A stretch of DNA of 64,000 bases. It comes from Rutidosis leptorrhynchoides (Eukaryota; Streptophyta; Magnoliopsida; Asterales; Asteraceae). This document shows positions 1-11,019 of the stretch, one piece after another (position 1 is the stretch's first letter; each line of letters begins with the position of its first letter). The DNA is taken from the NCBI RefSeq assembly GCF_046630445.1, contig NC_092339.1, forward strand, positions 74,903,501-74,967,500, given 5' to 3'. The notes below the pieces were generated by a model. The model was not told the DNA's origin. It searched no databases and saw only the letters and a program-made list of their open reading frames with translations. A program made the position numbers and the translations under genes.

Positions 1-234
1 TGTATTGTGTTACATAACATGTTTTAAGAAAATAACGATTTTGTGATTGGACGAAGAGAAGAAAGAATGATACAAAGAAACCCACCACGACAGTTAGAAA
101 AGAATTTGAGGGATCGAGATGCAAGAGTTAAGGAAATAAGAGATAGGCAAATTCACAAACAATTGGAGGTAGCTTTAACCGAGCACGTTTGGAACTTATC
201 ACCTTACTTTCGTACTGCTAATAATAATGAATGA
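1..234 (+). pseudogene. Harbinger transposase, C-terminal tail (stop-containing)
   Basis: The frame runs from base 1 and reads CIVLHNMF, then a TAA stop at 25-27, then a basic stretch ending in QLEVALTEHVWNL and a natural TGA at 232-234. The CIxLHNM block and the closing L-x-E-H-x-W motif are typical of the end of PIF/Harbinger DDE transposases (DDE_Tnp_4 type). The catalytic residues lie upstream, outside the window. The in-frame stop shows that this copy is dead, unless the frame is spliced differently. A downstream ATG at 43-45 leaves a 63-residue open piece that is unlikely to be a gene on its own. Confidence 0.65.
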
Positions 235-514
235 TTTGTTATGTATTTTTTATTTAAATTATGTAATTTTATGTTTTAGTAGTTTAAATTAATGTACTTA
301 ATGTTTATATTGCGATTCCTTAAAATATAGCCGTTTATTGCATTAATTCCTAAACGATTACATTATTTCCTAACAGAACAACAACATATCTCTTAAAACG
401 ATTACATTAATTCCTAACGGCTATCTTCAACATAGACGTTGATCAATTTTCGTAATCGCTAAGATCGTATTGTTGAAACCCTTTTGGAGATTCAGGTACA
501 ACTTCTTGATCACT

Positions 515-841
515 TTAAGCAATATTTTCGCTTTCATCCCTGAATTCGATGTAAAGCTTAATTGTTTCATAACGTACCAAGGCTCGCCCTACCAAAGCAA
601 ACCAATCATGGTCATCTTCAAGTAGCGAGGCGGGAACGTTGGGATTTTTGAAATACCAAACCTGTTTGAAAAACAAAGGTAGGTCTTCCTTAAGAAACTC
701 AATCAACTTCGATAAGTCATACTCACGCACATCAATGAAATACTCTCGTTGCCAGCAAGATTGATAATTCATCACTTCGCGATCAAATTCACCTCCGTAA
801 TTAACTTGTAAGCCAACATACAAGGGACTCATTTTGAACAA
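515..841 (-). CDS. 108-aa protein, possibly PB1-like; inside Harbinger-like element
   Basis: An intact 108-codon frame runs convergently towards the transposase tail. The N-terminal part (YVGLQVNYGGEFDRE), the central LIEFLKEDLP and the closing LYIEFRDES loosely recall the PB1-like domain at the N-terminus of plant MuDR-type proteins: an opening glycine pair, a middle acidic helix and a closing hydrophobic-acidic strand. That resemblance is from memory only. PIF/Harbinger elements usually carry a second, Myb-like ORF. This is not one, so it may be a captured fragment or a host ORF. Function is unknown. Confidence 0.35.
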   Translation of the reverse strand: MFKMSPLYVGLQVNYGGEFDREVMNYQSCWQREYFIDVREYDLSKLIEFLKEDLPLFFKQVWYFKNPNVPASLLEDDHDWFALVGRALVRYETIKLYIEFRDESENIA

Positions 842-1217
842 ATGAGAGAATTTTAGAAGTTTAGAATTTGTAGAAAATGTAAAATGTGAATTGAAGTTGG
901 TGAAATGAAGTATTTATAGAAAAAAAAATAGTCGTTGGTCAATTTAGAAAAAATAGCCGTTTGTCATTTAAAAAAACGTTATTATTATTCTTATTATTTT
1001 TATTTCTTAAAAACTATAAATAATATAAATATAAAATAAATAAATAAAACAAGAAAAAGAAAAATAAAATGCCACATTAGCATTCCACTATAAAGAAACA
1101 CCAAAAAACTAACACCACCACTACCCCCACCTAATAAAGAAACATGTCTTACTCATAAAAAAAGTGCAAAAAGCAAGAAACCCGAGTAAGAAACGCCACT
1201 CACCACTACAAGTGGTC

Positions 1218-1601
1218 TAATAACCTTCTTAAATTATAGCCATAACACTTATCAAATAATTAAATTCTTTTATCTATTTTTTTATTCATTTATAAGATTA
1301 ATAAATTGACTTTTTTTTTAAATGCAACAGTTGGTATTATATATATTATTTGTTATTTATAAATGTACAGATCATACACCCATGACAGATAAGCCACATA
1401 TTTTAACATGTTTACTACACAACAACAATTTTACAGGAATGCTTAACAAAATTCAACCGATTCTAAATACTGTGCATGAAAACACTAAATTTAACTACAT
1501 GACTTCATATATTTTTTGAATCTATAGTTTTTTGTTTTAATTGTATAGTGAACCACTAAATTTAACTACTCGGACTACATATATTGTTCGAATATGTAGT
1601 T
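1218..1601. repeat. Host flank with imperfect direct repeat; target site of element A
   Basis: This is AT-rich DNA without a convincing gene. Two neighbouring segments, about 1483-1535 and 1550-1601, are imperfect copies (shared CACTAAATTTAACTAC, then a GAAT...TAGTTT end). Element A inserted at the end of the second copy. Its duplication TAGTT is at 1597-1601 and again at 55456-55460, and the DNA after the right copy (TTTTTCAAGG) continues much as the first repeat copy does. Confidence 0.6.
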
Positions 1602-3331
1602 TGATAACGCCAAAATCATACATGTTTATTGTCTGTATTCCGATCCAATTTAATATCAATTTGTATGTAATTGTTGTTTGTATGTATTATAATTCATGTA
1701 TATTTGTAAAAGTCCATTGTGATTGAATAAATGAAGACCAACATCGAAAACGATGCTTAAAATGAAGTCCGATAACGAAAACAGCCCAGAAATACACTTC
1801 TAGACTCAGATGAGGCGCATCCCAAAGGGGATGAGGGGCATCTGTATGCGTGTTTTTGCCGAAGGTTTCAGATACGATGTTTTAAAGCCATGAGACGCAT
1901 TTAGAAGACTAGATGCAGCGCATCTGGTGTGAGATGCGGCGTATCCCTTGCCTGCCGACAGTTCCTGAGTGCTAAATGAGGTGGATTAAACAAACTTTAA
2001 AGGGATGCGGAGCATCCTAAGGAGATGCGGCGCATCTCGTGTTTTTCTGGCCAGTTTACCTAACTTTTGAGCCTATTTAAGAGAGGCTTTGGTTACATAC
2101 TTGAGATACCTTCACTATTACATTCTCCCTCAGTTTCAATACGTTTTTCAAGGCTCAAGGAAGGCTACAAGTCAATCTCCATTCTTTCAACATCAAGATT
2201 AAGCTAGGATTATTCATCGCAATCGGTATTATCGTTTTATATCTTTTAAACATGAATTCAACTTGTATTAACTGTTCCATTAGTTCTATTATGATTATGT
2301 TTGGCTAAAAGTCTTGTGTGTTTGCTTCAATGTAAGATTTATGGCTTGGGATTATTTTATACTTTGATGTTATGCTAGTTATATATATGTTTGATTGATT
2401 AAATCATCTAATTCAACTACAAGAACCATAGTTATGATTGTTTAGTTCATCACTTCAATTACATAAATTGTAAACCAATTAATGTGAGTTAACTCGGTGA
2501 ACAATTTATGCTTCAATACAACTAGTAATCTAGACGGTAAGATACATAAGCTTAAGTGATTTCGTTATGTGTTTAATCTGATAATTGAAGGAGTTCCAAA
2601 ACGACATAGTCATGAAATTACCTCAAGTAACTGTTGTAGTTTAGGTCTTACGTGAGTTTAATCGGGTTGGGTCTAATTAGTTAAATCAATCTAAATCACC
2701 TTGTTCTTTCGATAAATCCATTGTTGTAATCATATTTATATCCTAGTTCAATTATACGAGTTGTGACTTGATTTATGTGAGTTTATCAAAGGCTATAACT
2801 CGTACTTCAGCACTTAGTGATCTAGTCATCCATATGTGAGTATAGGATGGTAATTGGATGATATTTAGGTTTTACAATCATGCAGTTTACTTAGAGTGCT
2901 CTTAGTAAACTAGGTTTTATGTGAATTTAACCAAGAAAGAATCCTTTTGATTAAACATAGTTCTTAAGTTTATAGATATTGTGAAATTGATATAAACTAC
3001 TCTATTGTAACTATTACATAACGGTTTTAATTATAAAAGAACAATAAGAACAATCCCTGTCATTTATCAAGCATAGAAGTTAACATCACATTCTCATTCT
3101 TGTTATTCATTATAATTATTTACTGTTTCGTTAAACAAAAATACAACTTCAAACACAAATCCCCCTTTAGAATAATTAATCGTTAAAAAGTCCTTAAAAC
3201 AAACTTCTCCATGTGGTTCGAACTGGTCAATTTACTTGCTAGTTACTGCATGATCGGGTTTAGTTGCCTGTATTATGTGTTAATTATTGAGCATATTGTC
3301 TACATTTTAAAGGTTACGTCTTGACACATCA
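1602..3331 (+). repeat. Element A, 5' LTR
   Basis: The 1,730-bp LTR runs TGATAACGCC...GACACATCA and is near-identical to 53735-55455. Palindromes at 1809-2036 and a TATTTAA box at 2074-2080 suggest a promoter about 470 bp in, leaving a long R-U5 of roughly 1.2 kb. The remainder (2100-3331) is noncoding. Confidence 0.93.
1809..2080 (+). promoter_or_regulatory. GATGCG-G-CGCATC palindrome cluster plus TATA-like box (A LTR)
   Basis: Six variants of the 13-bp palindrome GATGCGGCGCATC lie at 1809, 1830, 1912, 1933, 2004 and 2024 (the last is perfect). TATTTAA follows at 2074-2080, inside GAGCCTATTTAAGAGAGG. The same arrangement is in the right LTR (53946-54180). A promoter role is inferred from position. 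The same palindrome family recurs at 45185-45396 before the third ORF. Confidence 0.6.
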
Positions 3332-3337
3332 ACTTTT

Positions 3338-3356
3338 TGGCGCCGCTTCCGGGGAG
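3338..3356 (+). other. Element A primer-binding site (tRNA-Asp)
   Basis: Six bases after the LTR end the sequence reads TGGCGCCGCTTCCGGGGAG. This is complementary, with small mismatches, to the 3' end of plant tRNA-Asp (CCCCGGCAACGGCGCCA), the primer usual for Athila elements. Confidence 0.85.
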
Positions 3357-3504
3357 CGGTTTTGTTAAAAGATTTTAATAAACTTTGAATTATTCGATCC
3401 TTTTGTAGGAATTCAATTCCTAGAAAAGTTACTTTTTATTGTAAGCTTGTGTTTTTGCAATTGGTTTGTTTGTGGTGTTGTGATTGCAGGATAGGTATTG
3501 ATGC

Positions 3505-5541
3505 ATGAATCTACGTTCTTCCAACTCTAATTTAATTCCTTCATATCCTGAACCTGAAAGAGAACTTCACGAACGCCTAAGAGCTCAAGAAGTAGAGTCT
3601 CTTGCTCAGGGTTTAGAATCACTTTCATAAAATTCTAACTCAGAACCAGTTATTCAACCAATCATAGAGCCAGTTATTAAAGAAGAGGAAGAGATGGCTG
3701 CTACAAATCAAACGATGCATGCATTAATGAAGGCAACAAGAACAGGTTAAGGCCACGCAATTATTCAACCTACGATAACTGACGGCTTTGAAATAAAGGG
3801 TCAATTTCTCCACATGGTGACTAATACATGCCAATTCGGTGGAGCTCCAAATGAGGATGCTAACGAGCATCTTCGTAAGTTTGTAAGCATTTGCAAGCTA
3901 TTCAAGATCAAGGATGTCACCGATGATATCGCATGTTTAAAAATCTTTCCATGGTCATTAAAGGATAATGCAAGAGATTGGCTAGACTCATTACCAGAAG
4001 GTTATATTGAAGATTGGAATGATATGATGGAAAACTTTTTTTCAGAATTCTTCCCTGCTTCAAAAGCAGCAAAGTTGCAAAGTGATATAAATCACTTCAA
4101 GCAAAAGCCTAATGAGACTCTTTATGAAGCTTGGACCCGATTCAATAAAATGCTTAGGGTATGTCCTCAACACGGGTTGAATACATTCCAAAAGGTCCAA
4201 ATATTCTATAAAGGAGTCAATGTGGCTACTCGAAAGGATATTGATGTTGCAGCAGGAGGATCAATCATGAAAAAAACCCGAAGAAGCTCACACAATCATT
4301 GCCGATATAGCAGCACATTCTCATAATTGGCATCAAGAGATGGAGTTCTCTAGATTAACCACAGTTGCTAGTATTGAAAGCAACGATGAAATCGCTGCTT
4401 TAAAAGTTCAATTGGCAAATCAAGGAAGGCAAATTGAGAAGATGACAAAAGAAATGCATGCTATCAAGGTAGGGTGTGAATTATGCCAAGGTCCCTATCT
4501 TACTAGAGATTGTGATCAAACGACAATGGAAGAGCAAGCAAATTTTTTAGGTTACTTGCGTAAAGGTGAAATGAATTTTGACGACTTTCCGGCGGTTGAA
4601 GCAATGAACCGGAAATATCCACCTATCAACAGTTATCAAATAGGAGGACCTTCATGTTCAAACAATAATTACCACGGAGGAAATTCAGGTTACCAAAATA
4701 ATTGGAATTTCCCAAATCAAAATCAAAGAAATACACCACCGGGTTACAATCACCTAAACAACCGTAATCAACCTCCACGAAATTACCAAAATAATTTTCA
4801 ACACAATCAACCACAACCACAAGCACATGTACAACCACAACCACAAGCACATGTACAACTACAACCCGAGAAGAAATCCGGTTTAGAAGATCTTTTGAGA
4901 GATTTTATGGTTAAACACGAGCAAAATGCGGAACTTCAAACTCAGCAAATTCGAAATCAACAAGCTACGATTCAGAATTTAGAAAGAGATGTTGGAAGGA
5001 TGTCACAGTATTTGCAGAGAGGCCCCGGGTGCTCTCCCCTAGAATGCTCAAGTGAATCCCAACAACAATCAAACAAGGAATGGGCATGTAAATGCTATAA
5101 CTACTAGAAGTGGTTTAACTATTAACCCGTAGACCCCTAAGTCCCCGGAAGTTCCTTTGTCTCCTTCTGTTTTGTAGGTACCCGTTAATGTAGATGAGCA
5201 TGTTGAAAAAGAACAAGAGAAAGATGATCCACCAGAGATCATATCGAAGAAAAGTGAAGAACTACCAGTAAAGGTGTACAAGGCACCTATTCCATACCCA
5301 AAAGCATTGAAGAAAGACAGACTCGCGAGCCAATATCAGAAATTTGCGGATATGATCAAGCAAATCAGCATTAACATGCCACTCGCGGAGGTTCTTAAGG
5401 GTATGCCCCATTACGGGAAGTTTTTAAAAGATCTCATATCCTCGAAGGGTAAATACCACGAAGTTTCTGCCACATTCCTCCATGAGGAGTGTTCGGCCAT
5501 ATTGAAAAAGCAAAATGTACCTCCAAAATTGGGAGATCCGG
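3505..5541 (+). pseudogene. Element A gag (Athila-type), broken, runs into protease
   Basis: The frame opens with ATG at 3505 and reads through a charged N-terminus into an Athila-type capsid region (from 3814: NTCQFGGAPNEDANEH, ARDWLDSLPEG, SEFFPASKAAKL, PNETLYEAWTRF). Defects include in-frame TAAs near 3628 and 3748, a 2-bp loss near 4280 relative to element D, and another shift near 5020. The single knuckle reads CELCQGPYLTRDC: where D has His, A has Tyr, so the zinc ligand is lost. The linker is rich in Asn, Gln and Pro, with a short QPQPQAHV repeat around 4805-4860. The 3' part (5274-5541) leads into the protease, cut at 5541 by element B and resumed at 41422. Confidence 0.9.
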
Positions 5542-7497
5542 TGTAACAACCCAAACCAATAACCAACCGAACGCGCGAAATAAATTTTTTTTTTTTATAA
5601 GTCAGAAGGGTGCGCCACGCGCATCACCTTAGGGTGCGCGGCGCGCACAGGCCAGATTCAGTTCTGTCCGGTTTTGTCAATTTTCAATTAAAGATCTCCC
5701 ACATCCCGACATATTTAGACGAAACGCTTTTCACAACATGTTCTTATATGTAAAACTAACACGATTCAATCATTAAACGAGTTTTACAAAACGGGGCCCA
5801 CATCGGCCGTTTTACGAGTTTCTTACAAAACATGAATTTCGACCACATTAGTTTAAATTCCAAACGACAACATGAGCATGGTGTTTGGGGGTTAAACTAC
5901 CCAATTCTCGGTCAAATTCCAAAAGCTATCTCCCCAAAAAGTGTCCCCTATCAAACAAAGTGGGATCTCTAATCCAAACGAACCCCCTTACCCTTATCAT
6001 CGCCGGAGCCTATAAAAAGATAAACAACGAGAGGGTAAGCAAAGCTTAGTGAGTGCAACAATTATACATACACATATATAACCCATCTATTTGCATTCGC
6101 ACCCACCAAATACCTCATACGAAAATATAACTCAAATAGCATGCCATCTTACTCATAATGCTAACAACTCGTACACTATCACAACATCACATTAGCATAT
6201 ACTCAACATAATATATATAGCGTGCTAAACAATATCCAACAACATAATATGGTTAACCATAATGCTATGATGCTACCGGCTCGTGGTTCACACCATATGC
6301 ATTTGAGTCTCACTCTTTTATAGTGCTACCGGCTCGTGGTTCACACTTTGTTTATAGTGCTACCGGATCGTGGTTCACACTTGTTTATAGTGCTACCGGC
6401 TCGTGGTTCACACTTGTTTATAGTGCTACCGGCTCGTGGTTCACATCATGATACATCACATACATGCTATGGTACTACCGGCTCGTGGCTCATACCATAA
6501 CATTCACAAATAAATACGTCATATACATATACGCATAATTATTCCACTCACCTTGGTGCCTTGAGCAATGAAATACCAAAATCCGCAATCGCCAATGGAA
6601 AGTACCTATTTCATTAATCACACAACAACAATACAATTAGGGAAGATTTACAAACCAACCCAATTTTACACTTAGTGCAAATTTCGACCCATTAGCACTT
6701 ACTTCCAAATTGACTAAGTCAATCTCGCCCAAAACACCCATAATCATAATCAACTAGTGATTATGTCCTAATACCCCATTTTACTCAATGTATCATCATC
6801 AAAACACATTACTTGTATCAATTGGCACAAAACCCATTTTTGACCTAATCTCAAGTCAAAACACCAATTTGGCAAGCTTATACCTTTAATCACTTATAAC
6901 CTAAGTTAACTAGTGATATTACACCCGAACATGATTATCAACTAATCAATTTCATTAACCAAACCCAAACCTACCAACAATGGTCATCAACACCATTTAC
7001 TAGCTTATTTACCCATTTATCAACTAGTGGGTTTTACTCAAGAACACACAATTCAAAAGCCCAATTATGAACGCTAATCAAACTATGAAAACTCGGAGTT
7101 AGAACTTACCAATACTACCACAACATAGCTAGGAGCGAGATGAACAACTTTAACACTCGAGCTTTTGATCAATTCGAGCTCCTTCTTCCCCAAATCTTGG
7201 AAATATCTCTCTAGAAATCTCTCTCTCTAAGAATGAATGATAGTGTTTGTGTGGATGTGAATATGATCCAAAATTGACTCCAAGTCTGATAATAAGGCTA
7301 CAAATCCGACCCCAAGTGATAAGACCAAAATGCCCCTCATTTAACTCAAATTAGAAAAAGCAGAAATCTGTCACCAGGCCCCGTGCGCGGCGCGCATGCT
7401 TGTCTGTACAGTTTTCGAGCTTTACTTTTACAGTACGCTTCACACACTTTATGTACACCCTAAAATACTCCTGTACAATAAATAATCGGGTCTTACA
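5542..7497 (-). repeat. Element B, left LTR (3' LTR in its own sense)
   Basis: The 1,956-bp LTR matches 39374-41416. It contains GC-rich palindromes at both ends (perfect GTGCGCG-G-CGCGCAC at 5634-5648; a related copy at about 7383-7397) and a minisatellite at 6270-6490. No coding sequence was seen. Confidence 0.92.
6270..6490. repeat. Minisatellite in element B left LTR
   Basis: About seven copies of GTGCTACCGGCTCGTGGTTC are separated by short spacers (CACACTTGTTTATA in most), with a unit of roughly 33 bp. The outer copies are degenerate. The same array with small changes is in the right LTR. Confidence 0.85.
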
Positions 7498-10083
7498 ACT
7501 CTCCCCCACTTAGATTGGATCACGTCCTCGTGATCCGCACCAAATACTAGAAGTTAAGCACTTCTACCTTGAACATTCCTGCCCCCAATGCGGAGTTACA
7601 CCAGTAGTAATCACCCATCCGGGTTCTCGTTTCGTACACTAACGCATCATATTACAACAACCGTGCTTCACATCTCCATTCGACTAGAGTTCCCACCGAC
7701 TCCCTCGGAAGTACACCGTGAAAACCCATAATATTTTTCCAATGGCCCTATCATTCCATCAATTTCGACGATATCGGGTAATCAACCCATGAGACAAAGC
7801 AACCGCAACCGTTTGCTCCAACACCAAGTATCTAAACTTGTACCAAACACTTTACAACCGTCCTAAAAGTAGAACATTTCACAGGAATCATCTTTGTCAC
7901 GACTTTCAATTGTGGACTACTCGGGAATCATCCCGACATTTTCCGAAAATATCACGTATCCCTCATTCGGGAACTTCGTCATTGTGACTCACGTCGCTAA
8001 CTACCTTCAAATTCATTCCAAATTCCAACTTGGGACTTTTTCGAAGATCACCAAAATCTCCGTTTCCTAAATAAACGACAACCATTCGCTTATTACGTCT
8101 ACTAGATAGGGATTTTTCCGCATTCTCAGGTACTTAACTCCCCCATTTAGGGTTTTAACCCCATTCTTTCACCGTCAAGATGATAACACCTCGCGGAATT
8201 TCGACATTCCACAACGCACATTACATTATCCGGCATTGGTCATACCCATAGTCCTTCCAAGCACTCACTATAAGATATTCGAACCTTGATCTTTCAAATT
8301 AGTTAAGTGTTAACGCCCGCTAAACACCACAACAACCACAGTTGTATCTTCGGGTTTCTCACCGGTACCCAAAATTAAAGTAATCACACCATCGGAGTGG
8401 AGCATCTCACTAGCAGGTATAAGGAAGCACCTGAAGCAGTGTTATACAACTCTGTCTCTACCACCGAGTCTCAAGAGCTCGATCCTTACGGGGTCTACTC
8501 TCAGTGTCACGGGCCTTCTGGCTACACGAAGTCACACAATTTCCAAGAACCTTACGGATCAATGCTCACAACTTTCTAGCGACACCAGCTAGTCCCAATT
8601 CCTCTAGGTTGCACGACTGGCCCATTAACCTTTAACTCATCACTAAGGAGACGCTTGGAACACCAAGGCTTACACCCTTCTAACTTCGTCATAACCATTA
8701 ACACGGTTACCTACATACATAAGGATAGTTAACCACCATGACTCTACTTGCACACGAACGTGGTTAACGGAGATGCCTCTCAAACGGCATACCGCGTACA
8801 CACCCAAAATCATAAAAGAAAAGAGTGGCCGTCAAGAGCATACAACACTCGCCACACAATCATAAAACCGCCATCGAAATTGAACCGCCAATTAACATGT
8901 ATATACACCATCGACAAATCCTACGAGTCTCACTCGAACGAGCTTAACGACCCAAAACCACAACGCAATAAGCCTAGACAACAGAAGACTCAAACAACAG
9001 AGTCAAGGTACAACACACTGACCTATACGACCAATCTCCTCATCGATCATAGCCCACGAACTCTCGCGAATTCAATTCACCATAAAACCGACGCTCACTT
9101 TCCTCCGTTGGCATCAGTTAAGCAACGACCTAACGCCAACATAACTCGTACCTCGTATATCAAGAACGCCGCTACCCGCAGGGTAGAGTATTCCAACTAT
9201 CAAATTCTTTCTACCCGTCACCACTACAAAATCATCCGGCCGACGATACACACATGCTCACCCTCTTGGAAAGAGTGACTATTGTTCCAACAATGAATGC
9301 CTACCGCCTTGCATCCCATGGCACGGACGTCATCAACCCTTGCATTAACAATTAGCATATAAAAGAATTTCGGATCCTCCTTCAATACTCCGTACTAATC
9401 ATTCATTAACACGAACACAAACATCCCCCTTACAGTCGTCTGATTGCTATGGCTTGTAAAATTTCCACTCAGTCACTCATGTACATAAGGGTTTCGGCAA
9501 GGTACCCTAAGTACAATATAACCGTAACACCATCAGAGTCGAATACCACGCTAGTAGGTATGAAAGAGGCACCTAGCATTGCGTCCCGTAGACTCCATTA
9601 CCAACATTCATCTAGATCAAACACTTGGTCTTAATGGTTTCATCCACCCGAAGAACCTCATGGCTCATCAACTTCCACACCAAAACGAACACGTTCTAAC
9701 ATCCGAACACCAAAGCCCATCTCTAGGGCTTGGTAGAAACATTTTCCTAAACACTAAGGAATGCTTAGAAAAATTAAGTCTTACTCTCTTCGTCCGTCCA
9801 TCCAATCGTCAACGTAGGGTAATTCCATTAGGAATGCTACCCATAACTATACTACATATTTACACAATGCATTCGACCCAAGTCACACTGTCACGAGTCA
9901 ACGAATCAAGCATCACCCCGGTGCACCGTCATCGAACTTGCTTACAAATCAGATCGTCACCGAGTTCACTAACCCCGGACCCTTATGGGTACTAATTACA
10001 TGCACGTTCACTCGAGACTAGTTAGATCTCGAAACGAGGATTAAGTCTTCTAACGCATACTCAAATCCATCGATACTCAACAA
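7498..10083 (-). other. Element B internal region downstream of gag; no pol seen
   Basis: This 2.6-kb segment lies between the gag end and the left LTR. Its first bases, read on the minus strand, give the polypurine tract CTAAGTGGGGGAGAGT at 7498-7513. In the frames read by eye no protease, reverse transcriptase, RNase H or integrase motif was found, and it is too short for a full pol. Two parts, about 8350-8460 and 9485-9600, are imperfect direct copies (shared GGTACCC, CACCATC-GAGT, AGCAGGTAT/AGTAGGTAT). The open frames on the + strand here have no recognisable product. Confidence 0.6.
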
Positions 10084-11019
10084 TTAATCATAAGGCATAT
10101 TTGTATCGAAAACGAAAGTACCTGAGGCAGCATCGTTGGACTTCCGTGCTTCACCACCTATCAAATAGTTGCGCTCTAACCTCTTAACCCGATCGGCAAA
10201 TGATTCGGAACACTCTGAATTTCGGTGTCCCTCCTTCTGGCAAATAAAGCATTTGATCGTGCTCAAAGGTATACTCGCACAATCCTGTGCCAAATGACCT
10301 CGTTGTAGACAATTATAACACGTAGGCGCGAAATCTCCCAACTTACAAATCTGTCTATCAACCAATTTGGGACATCCTGATCTCCGGTGCCCTTCCTTTC
10401 GACAGTAAAAACATACTGTCTTGCCTGATGGACACTTGCGAGACTTATGTCCCTCTTGTCCACAATTATAGCATTTAGACATACTGGAGCCCGACACTCC
10501 CTTCCTCTTGCTACCCGCACTCTCCACTTCACCTTTACCTTGATCACTAAATGACTAGGGACACTCTGACTTGCGGTGTCCCTCTTTCCGACACTTAAAA
10601 CATGTGTCGTTGTTTGAAGGCGCATTTGTGCAATCACGCGACAAATGACCCCGTTGTGCACAATTATAGCACGAAGGTACGTAACCTCTCTTACTCTTCT
10701 TTTTTACGTTTCCGACACCTTCATGCGTACTTCTAGTCCTCTTACTAGGAGCACTTGACTCTAACCTTGCAAGTACTTCCTCATCACTACTACCTCGAGG
10801 TTCGTAAAACCTCTTCTCAAACTCTTCCCTTACGATCTTAGTCACTTGGTCTCGGACCAATTCGGTTATTCGCCCTTCGATTGACTCCTTGACTACTTGC
10901 CTAACTTCGTTGGCCAAACCCGAGACATAATGTCCGAATACAGCCTCAACCCTCACCGTTAACTCATCCTTCCTTTCATGAGTAGGCGCGTCCGTTCCGA
11001 TTCTATCTTCCGTCTTCAT
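10084..11019 (-). pseudogene. Element B Gag-like protein with six CCHC knuckles, one stop
   Basis: From ATG at 11019 the frame encodes an acidic/basic helical N-terminus (VRQVVKESIEGRITEL) and a basic linker, then CCHC zinc knuckles: CYNCAQRGHLSRDC, CFKCRKEGHRKSEC, an in-frame TAG (10555-10557), then CYNCGQEGHKSRKC, CFYCRKEGHRRSGC, CYNCLQRGHLAQDC and CFICQKEGHRNSEC. They form three pairs, as if a two-knuckle unit had been triplicated. No capsid domain lies between the N-terminus and the knuckles, unlike ordinary Ty3/Gypsy Gag. The frame ends shortly after SGTFVFDTN, which recalls the SGTF lead-in to a protease, and no protease follows. The open frame upstream to 11142 is probably leader. Likely role: nucleic-acid binding or packaging for a non-autonomous element. 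Confidence 0.7.

Larger units (their letters stand above)
1..1217 (+). mobile_element. PIF/Harbinger DNA transposon, right part
   Basis: The window opens inside a DNA transposon. The first codons read C-I-V-L-H-N-M, a signature near the C-terminus of PIF/Harbinger (HARBI1/ALP1-like) transposases. About 1 kb later the sequence GAGTGGCGTTTCTTAC (read on the minus strand) leads out to a probable terminal repeat ending ...AAGTGGTC at 1217, followed by TAA, a fitting 3-bp TWA target duplication for this superfamily. The left end lies outside the window, so the terminal repeat and duplication cannot be matched. Positions 235-514 and 842-1217 hold AT-rich noncoding sequence only. Confidence 0.55.

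Noticed and set aside
6270-6490. CRISPR-like pattern of repeats and spacers
   Set aside because: Units are tandem with near-identical spacers, sit in a plant LTR and recur in its partner LTR; it is a minisatellite.
8748-9278. 176-codon + strand ORF in element B
   Set aside because: Antisense to the element, low-complexity Thr/His/Arg content, no recognisable domain.
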